Assembly: GCA_963743595.1 (NCBI GenBank)
Contig: CAVURW010000156.1
Location: 1-27,170, forward strand
Source: CAVURW01 sp963743595
Lineage (GTDB): Bacteria; Verrucomicrobiota; Verrucomicrobiia; Methylacidiphilales; UBA1321
Reading direction: 5' to 3'
Length of the DNA: 27,170 nt
Shown: positions 23,198 through 27,170 of the stretch, in pieces
How the letters are laid out: every line of letters begins with the position of its first letter
How positions within the stretch are numbered: position 1 is the stretch's first letter
Translations under genes and position numbers: made by a program
The notes under the pieces: generated by a model
Database searches by the model: none
What the model was told of the DNA's origin: nothing
Seen by the model: the letters and a program-made list of their open reading frames with translations, nothing else

Positions 23198-24043
23198 GTG
23201 TCCTCGCATCTGAGCGTTATTCTCGGGTCACCTGATTTTTCGGGTTTTGATCCGATCAACCGGTTGTTCGTTGCACTGATTATCTCTTGGGTACTTGTTC
23301 AGTTCTATTCTGACGCTGTTGCGTTGGTGCGTTCCTTTCGCAGTCCTACGCAACCTCGAACGGATTGGGAATCGTTCGTCAAGAAAGCAAACATTATAAT
23401 CATGACTTTTATGATGACATGGGTCTCGACTTGGTTCGTCCCAAATATTTACTTTCCATCCTTTGCTATTGTGTTTTATATAGGCTATTGGATTTATTCG
23501 ATAAAAACATCTACTTATACACCAATAACTAGTCCCATTGTAATTAGAAGCAACACATTAATAATTATTACACTCAGCTTTTTCATTCTTTGGTATGAGC
23601 CAGGTTGTCTCTACCGAATGATTCAACCGCAAATGAGCTATTTCTCCGGTGAAAATAAAAGAGAAAACTATGAGTATTGGACGCGGCATTGGCTGGATTT
23701 GGTCAACGTTAGTCGAGTGCCCAAGATGCGTATTCAATTTTATGGCGAAGCCGTGGATGAGCTGGGCAAGCCCGTCTCTGGACACCTGTTTACCTGCATG
23801 AACGACTTTCGCCCTCCCTGGAACGGTGATACGGACCAATCCGCCGCTCAACGTTATAAGTCCATGGATGTCACCACGGGTCCCGATGGTCGTTTCACGG
23901 TGCAATGGGAAGGCGGCGAAATCTACGTTAAAAGCGGAACACACATCACCTTTTTTGCTCGGTTCGATTACCACGATCCTCATTTCTACCTCTCCGATCG
24001 TCAGAATCCCGCCATCTTCGTTGTCCAAGATTCGGACAAGTAA
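23198..24043 (+). CDS. Hypothetical membrane protein with C-terminal beta-sandwich-like domain
   Basis: A protein of up to 281 residues from a GTG at 23198 (weak AGGG upstream), with no recognised family. About four hydrophobic helices lie in the first 145 residues: LFVALIISWVLVQFYSDAVA, IIIMTFMMTWVSTWFV, SFAIVFYIGYWIYS and LIIITLSFFILWYEPG. The remaining 135 residues are soluble and read like an Ig-like or carboxypeptidase-regulatory fold (RIQFYGEAVDELGKPVSG, VTTGPDGRFTVQWEGG). The DNA of the membrane part (about 23390-23600) is clearly richer in A/T than the neighbours, which may mark horizontal transfer or simply membrane codon bias. It is flanked by a divergent amidohydrolase and a convergent small gene. 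The role is unknown. Confidence 0.65.
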   Translation: MSSHLSVILGSPDFSGFDPINRLFVALIISWVLVQFYSDAVALVRSFRSPTQPRTDWESFVKKANIIIMTFMMTWVSTWFVPNIYFPSFAIVFYIGYWIYSIKTSTYTPITSPIVIRSNTLIIITLSFFILWYEPGCLYRMIQPQMSYFSGENKRENYEYWTRHWLDLVNVSRVPKMRIQFYGEAVDELGKPVSGHLFTCMNDFRPPWNGDTDQSAAQRYKSMDVTTGPDGRFTVQWEGGEIYVKSGTHITFFARFDYHDPHFYLSDRQNPAIFVVQDSDK

Positions 24044-24080
24044 ATTAGAGGCCTTTCTCTGCCGACGCCGCTCACCCTAC

Positions 24081-24284
24081 TCAGCTCGCGGTAACAGCCT
24101 TCAGCGCGCGCTCGCGGGCATCACGGGCTTGGACCAGGCCCTTAGTGAAACGCTTTTCGGCCATGGCTTTATCCGATTCCCCGGACGCCTCCACTAGGCC
24201 CGTAAACAAGACCTTAAACAGGTCGCGAATCGTATCGTTGTAGGCGGCGAGGATGACATCGGTATCGTCGGATTGGTAACTCAT
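24081..24284 (-). CDS. Small helical hypothetical protein after the FtsX-type permease
   Basis: A 67-residue protein beginning MSYQSDDTDVILAAYNDTIR, helical and charged, with a moderately hydrophobic middle (DLFKVLFTGLVEAS) and a basic end (ARDARERALKAVTAS). I chose the ATG at 24282-24284 because GGAGGAT lies directly before it, with a second GGAGGT about ten bases earlier. The frame runs to 24326 without a better start. It follows the permease stop by 42 bases on the same strand and is probably cotranscribed with it. The family is not recognised. The shape resembles small accessory proteins, but that is a guess. Confidence 0.6.
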   Translation of the reverse strand: MSYQSDDTDVILAAYNDTIRDLFKVLFTGLVEASGESDKAMAEKRFTKGLVQARDARERALKAVTAS

Positions 24285-24326
24285 ATCCTCCGGTCTACCT
24301 CCATTTACTGATCTATCAAGAACCAA

Positions 24327-26903
24327 CTACTCCATCTTGAGTCCTTCCGCGATGCCAAAACGCGAGGCCTGCCGGGCGGGACCGTAGCCCGCAAGCATGG
24401 AACCGGCCACCACAATGGGCGGCAGCATCAGCAGAAAACCCCACGGCGTGGCCCAGGTAATCGTCCACCCGAAAAACGATACATTGATCACGTTGCTCAA
24501 GATCCACGCCAAAATGAGCCCAGAACTCAAGCCCATGACGGACGCAACGCTGCCGATTAACGCCGCCTCTCCCAACACAATCTGGATGATTTGACCGCGC
24601 GTTCCCCCGACCGCACGCAGGACCGAGATCTCCCGGCGACGCTCTGCCACCAAGATCGTTAGGCTCAAGCAGACGCCCAAGGTGGAGACGACAATCCCTA
24701 TCGTCTCCAAGATGTACGTCACGGAAAAGGTTTGGTCGAAGATCCGGATCACCTCGCCACGCAGCTCGCGGTTCGACTTCACGATATACTCACCCATGGG
24801 CGAAATAGTGGCCTTGATCGCCGCCTGTCTCGGCCCGACCGGATCACCCTTCGCTAGGTAAATCGCCAGGCCATTGATGCCCGCATCTTTCCAGATTTGC
24901 TGGTAACGCCGCCAATCGACAAGCACCACGCCCGCCTCCGTGGTGTAATCGCGGTAGACCCCGGCGATTTTAAACGAGACGGGTCCCGTAGGTGTTTTCA
25001 GTTCCACGGAATCGCCCACATGCTCGTGAAACTTGCGACCAAACGCCTCGCTTACCAGCACGCTGGTTCCATCGATCGCTTGCTGAAAGGCTGTTGGACC
25101 ATCGCCCTCGATAAAGTTCAGTCGGTCCAGTTCCCGGGAAATGTCCATGTTGAACGCGACCATTTTCACTCGGTCGCCTCGGTAATCGAGCTTCAGCTCG
25201 CGGAATTGATCGATTCGACAACCGGGCCAGTCCTGCGCGATTTGATGCACCGCCGTCTCCACATTCGGACGAACCAGCTCGCAATTTCCCATAAGCAAAT
25301 TCGCCGCAGGAGCGATCATGATATCGGCCTGGATCGATCGGTCCATCCACGATTGCACCGTCGTACGGAAGCTGTAGATCATCGTTGATATCCCGACCAC
25401 CATCGCCAGCGATGTGACCAGTGCGGCCACGGTGACCGCATTCCGATGCATCGCCATGAGAAACTGGCCGAGCGTCAAGCGCGTGAGCACCCCGCCGAAT
25501 CGTAACGCCAGAAGCAATTTCACCGTCAATTCACAGCCCAGCGGCACAAAGAATGCCGAGCCTAAAAGCGCGAACAAAGCCGTGCCAAAGCTCAGCCACG
25601 TACCCCCGCCATTTAACGCGATCCATCCGCACACAGCACCCAGTCCCATCATCGCGCAGCCCAGAGCGGTCCACATCCATGTCGTCCGGAGCACTTTGTC
25701 CTGGAGATGGCCCACCTGCAGAGCCTCCACCGGGGAGAGCATGGCCGCCTCCCGCGCCGGCCACAATGCCGCAGCGACCACCGCACCGAGCGAAAGGAAC
25801 GCCGAGGCGAAGATCGACCAAGGCGAGACAAAAAGTTGCTGAATGCTCTCCAATATATAGAGAGAGGTGATCGTCTTCGAAACCACGCCCACAAGCTCCC
25901 CTGCCAACAAAATCCCTAAGACAACACCCAGAACCAGGCCAAGCACCCCCAAGATCAAGGCCTCGCCAATAAACATCAGTAAGACCTGGCGCGAACTCAG
26001 CCCCAGCGCCCGCAGCACGCCTATTTCGAATCGCCGCCGCACCACCGCGCTCACCACGGTGTTATAGATCAGGAACATCCCCACCATCAACGAGACGAGC
26101 GACAAAGCGGTCAAATTCAACTGGAACGCACCGATCATTCGCTCGACTTGTCGGTTGCGCCGGTCGGGCACCTCGGCAATCGCGTTTCCAGGCAAGGCCG
26201 CTTGCAACTCAGTCGCCACCAAGGCGGGGTCGACCCCCTTCTTCACGATCGCGGAGATACGGCTCAGTTTGCCGATGTGCTCGAAGACCTCTTGAACATT
26301 CGCAATGTCCATCACGGCCAAGTGCTCGTCGGCGCCCACCACATCGGGGCCAAATTGCAGGAGATAAGCCACTTTGAACGACTTCACGCCGTTGGGGGTA
26401 TCGATCGGCAATTCATCGCCAACTTTCACGCCCAGCCGCTCGCCCATACTCTTCGTGAGAGCGATCGTGCAGGGGCCTCTAAAGAAGGCGTCTAAGCCAG
26501 TGGTGTCGGTGACTGCGGCCGCCTCCCCGGCAGTCACGCGGTAGGTGCTGAGCGGCCCGTTCGTGAAAACGTCGACGCCCAAGATGTGGAGGTAATCGCC
26601 TGCGTGACCCGGTAAAGTTGCCACTTCCTCAACGCTCGGCGTGGCGGCCTCAATGTGTGGATTGGCAGCGACCACCGGAAACGCCGCCTCGTCGAATTGC
26701 AGGCCGTCCGCCACCACTTCCAGGTTCGCTTTTCCAGCCACAACATCGACCGATGCCTTAAACGATTCCAGCGCGCTGTGATTCACCACCTGGACGCTGA
26801 GAAATACGGTGACTCCAAGCGCAATGCCGATCACATTGAGCCCGCTCATCACCCAATGCCGAGCGGCGTAGCGCATGGAGTGGACCAAAAAAATCTTCAG
26901 CAT
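24327..26903 (-). CDS. FtsX/MacB-type ABC transporter permease (double-module)
   Basis: An 858-residue integral membrane protein of the FtsX/MacB/LolCE permease class. Two repeated modules are seen. The first has an N-terminal helix (GLNVIGIALGVTVFLSVQVV, about 21-40), a large periplasmic core (about 45-260) and three helices with the FtsX signature RRRFEIGVLRALGLSSRQVL. A pair of extra helices follows near 405-460. The second has a helix (TVAALVTSLAMVVGISTMIY), a periplasmic core (about 515-730) and the FtsX signature ERRREISVLRAVGGTRGQII. Such proteins work with an ATPase to extract or release lipoproteins or other envelope substrates, and the matching ATPase gene is not in the window. The ATG at 26901-26903 has no Shine-Dalgarno. 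A 67-residue gene follows. The divergent gene at 27034 encodes an exported protein. Confidence 0.92.
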   Translation of the reverse strand: MLKIFLVHSMRYAARHWVMSGLNVIGIALGVTVFLSVQVVNHSALESFKASVDVVAGKANLEVVADGLQFDEAAFPVVAANPHIEAATPSVEEVATLPGHAGDYLHILGVDVFTNGPLSTYRVTAGEAAAVTDTTGLDAFFRGPCTIALTKSMGERLGVKVGDELPIDTPNGVKSFKVAYLLQFGPDVVGADEHLAVMDIANVQEVFEHIGKLSRISAIVKKGVDPALVATELQAALPGNAIAEVPDRRNRQVERMIGAFQLNLTALSLVSLMVGMFLIYNTVVSAVVRRRFEIGVLRALGLSSRQVLLMFIGEALILGVLGLVLGVVLGILLAGELVGVVSKTITSLYILESIQQLFVSPWSIFASAFLSLGAVVAAALWPAREAAMLSPVEALQVGHLQDKVLRTTWMWTALGCAMMGLGAVCGWIALNGGGTWLSFGTALFALLGSAFFVPLGCELTVKLLLALRFGGVLTRLTLGQFLMAMHRNAVTVAALVTSLAMVVGISTMIYSFRTTVQSWMDRSIQADIMIAPAANLLMGNCELVRPNVETAVHQIAQDWPGCRIDQFRELKLDYRGDRVKMVAFNMDISRELDRLNFIEGDGPTAFQQAIDGTSVLVSEAFGRKFHEHVGDSVELKTPTGPVSFKIAGVYRDYTTEAGVVLVDWRRYQQIWKDAGINGLAIYLAKGDPVGPRQAAIKATISPMGEYIVKSNRELRGEVIRIFDQTFSVTYILETIGIVVSTLGVCLSLTILVAERRREISVLRAVGGTRGQIIQIVLGEAALIGSVASVMGLSSGLILAWILSNVINVSFFGWTITWATPWGFLLMLPPIVVAGSMLAGYGPARQASRFGIAEGLKME

Positions 26904-26948
26904 GGGGCAGGCAATGTAGGACGATGGCGGGGAAACGCAAATTCTAGG

Positions 26949-27019
26949 TTGACTTCTTTCTGTCTGAAAGGTAATGCCTTATCACAGCTTTTTAGTAATA
27001 ATATCTCGGCCCTTATACT
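26949..27019 (+). promoter_or_regulatory. Candidate promoter(s) for the gene starting at 27034
   Basis: TTGACT at 26949-26954 with TAATGC 17 bases further is one candidate, with a good -35 and a weak -10. TATACT at 27014-27019, with a poor -35 (TTTAGT at 26991), is another and would give a very short leader. I cannot choose between them. Confidence 0.35.
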
Positions 27020-27033
27020 ATCGAAAACTAAAC

Positions 27034-27170
27034 ATGAAAAACTGGTCCCCACTCATCGCCCTTTCCCTGGCACTTCTGGCTTCCGGCGCAGTTAACGCGC
27101 AGACAGATCAGAGCCTCCCCCCGCCTAAGCCACCCATGATCGAGCCCTTCCATCCTGAGGCTCACACGGG
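27034..27170 (+). CDS. Partial exported protein, cut by the window end
   Basis: The first 45 codons of a gene that runs off the window. The product begins MKNWSPLIALSLALLASGAV and continues NAQTDQS, a textbook signal peptide with a likely cleavage after VNA. The mature part opens with a proline-rich stretch (LPPPKPPMIEPFHP). It is therefore a periplasmic, outer-membrane or secreted protein, but no domain can be named. It is divergent from the FtsX-type permease, with 130 bases between the starts. Confidence 0.72.
   Translation, partial: MKNWSPLIALSLALLASGAVNAQTDQSLPPPKPPMIEPFHPEAHT

Overview
The window looks like a chromosomal segment of a free-living Gram-negative bacterium, most probably from the Verrucomicrobia/PVC side of the tree. 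That placement is an inference: it rests on the mix of MreB/MreC, a DUF4388 protein, PadR plus a 'permease prefix' membrane protein, a Flp pilin, a TPR-CHAT protein and generally poor Shine-Dalgarno use. I see no tRNA, rRNA, CRISPR array, transposase or phage gene.

Layout. 21-2731 (minus): a DUF4388 regulator-like gene, then hisS, then an exported proline-rich protein joined to hisS by an ATGA overlap. 2944-5661 (plus): a long TPR-CHAT protease-like protein with an N-terminal membrane or signal segment. 5670-8315: an atypical SDR epimerase divergent from its likely TetR repressor, then an aldo/keto reductase. 8352-10280 (minus): mreB-mreC. 10410-11801 (minus): an NtrC-type sigma-54 response regulator. 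11965-12708 (plus): a YgjP-like zinc metallopeptidase. 13025-13228 (plus): an orphan Flp pilin with the best Shine-Dalgarno seen here and a sigma-54 type promoter. 13569-14945 (plus): an exported serine beta-lactamase-family protein. 14999-17111 (minus): a PadR regulator overlapping a large membrane protein. 17208-17306 (plus): a 99-bp remnant of a second copy of the beta-lactamase-family gene. 17321-23024 (minus): an amidohydrolase, a trpD-like gene, plsC, and a coupled pair of unrecognised genes (122 and 762 residues). 23198-24043 (plus): an AT-richer membrane protein of unknown function. 24081-26903 (minus): a double FtsX/MacB-type permease and a 67-residue protein. 27034 to the end (plus): the start of an exported protein.

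How parts work together. The sigma-54 activator and the sigma-54 promoter of the pilin lie about 1.1 kb apart and suggest a PilR/PilA-like circuit. The TetR/epimerase and PadR/membrane-protein pairs look like self-contained regulator-target modules, each with a dyad at the promoter. mreB-mreC is a cell-shape module without an adjacent mreD. The 122/762 pair is the best candidate here for an undescribed system: two unrecognised proteins in strict translational coupling, the larger one long, charged, helical and carrying two hydrophobic segments near its C-terminus. All functional names come from motif reading; no database search was run.
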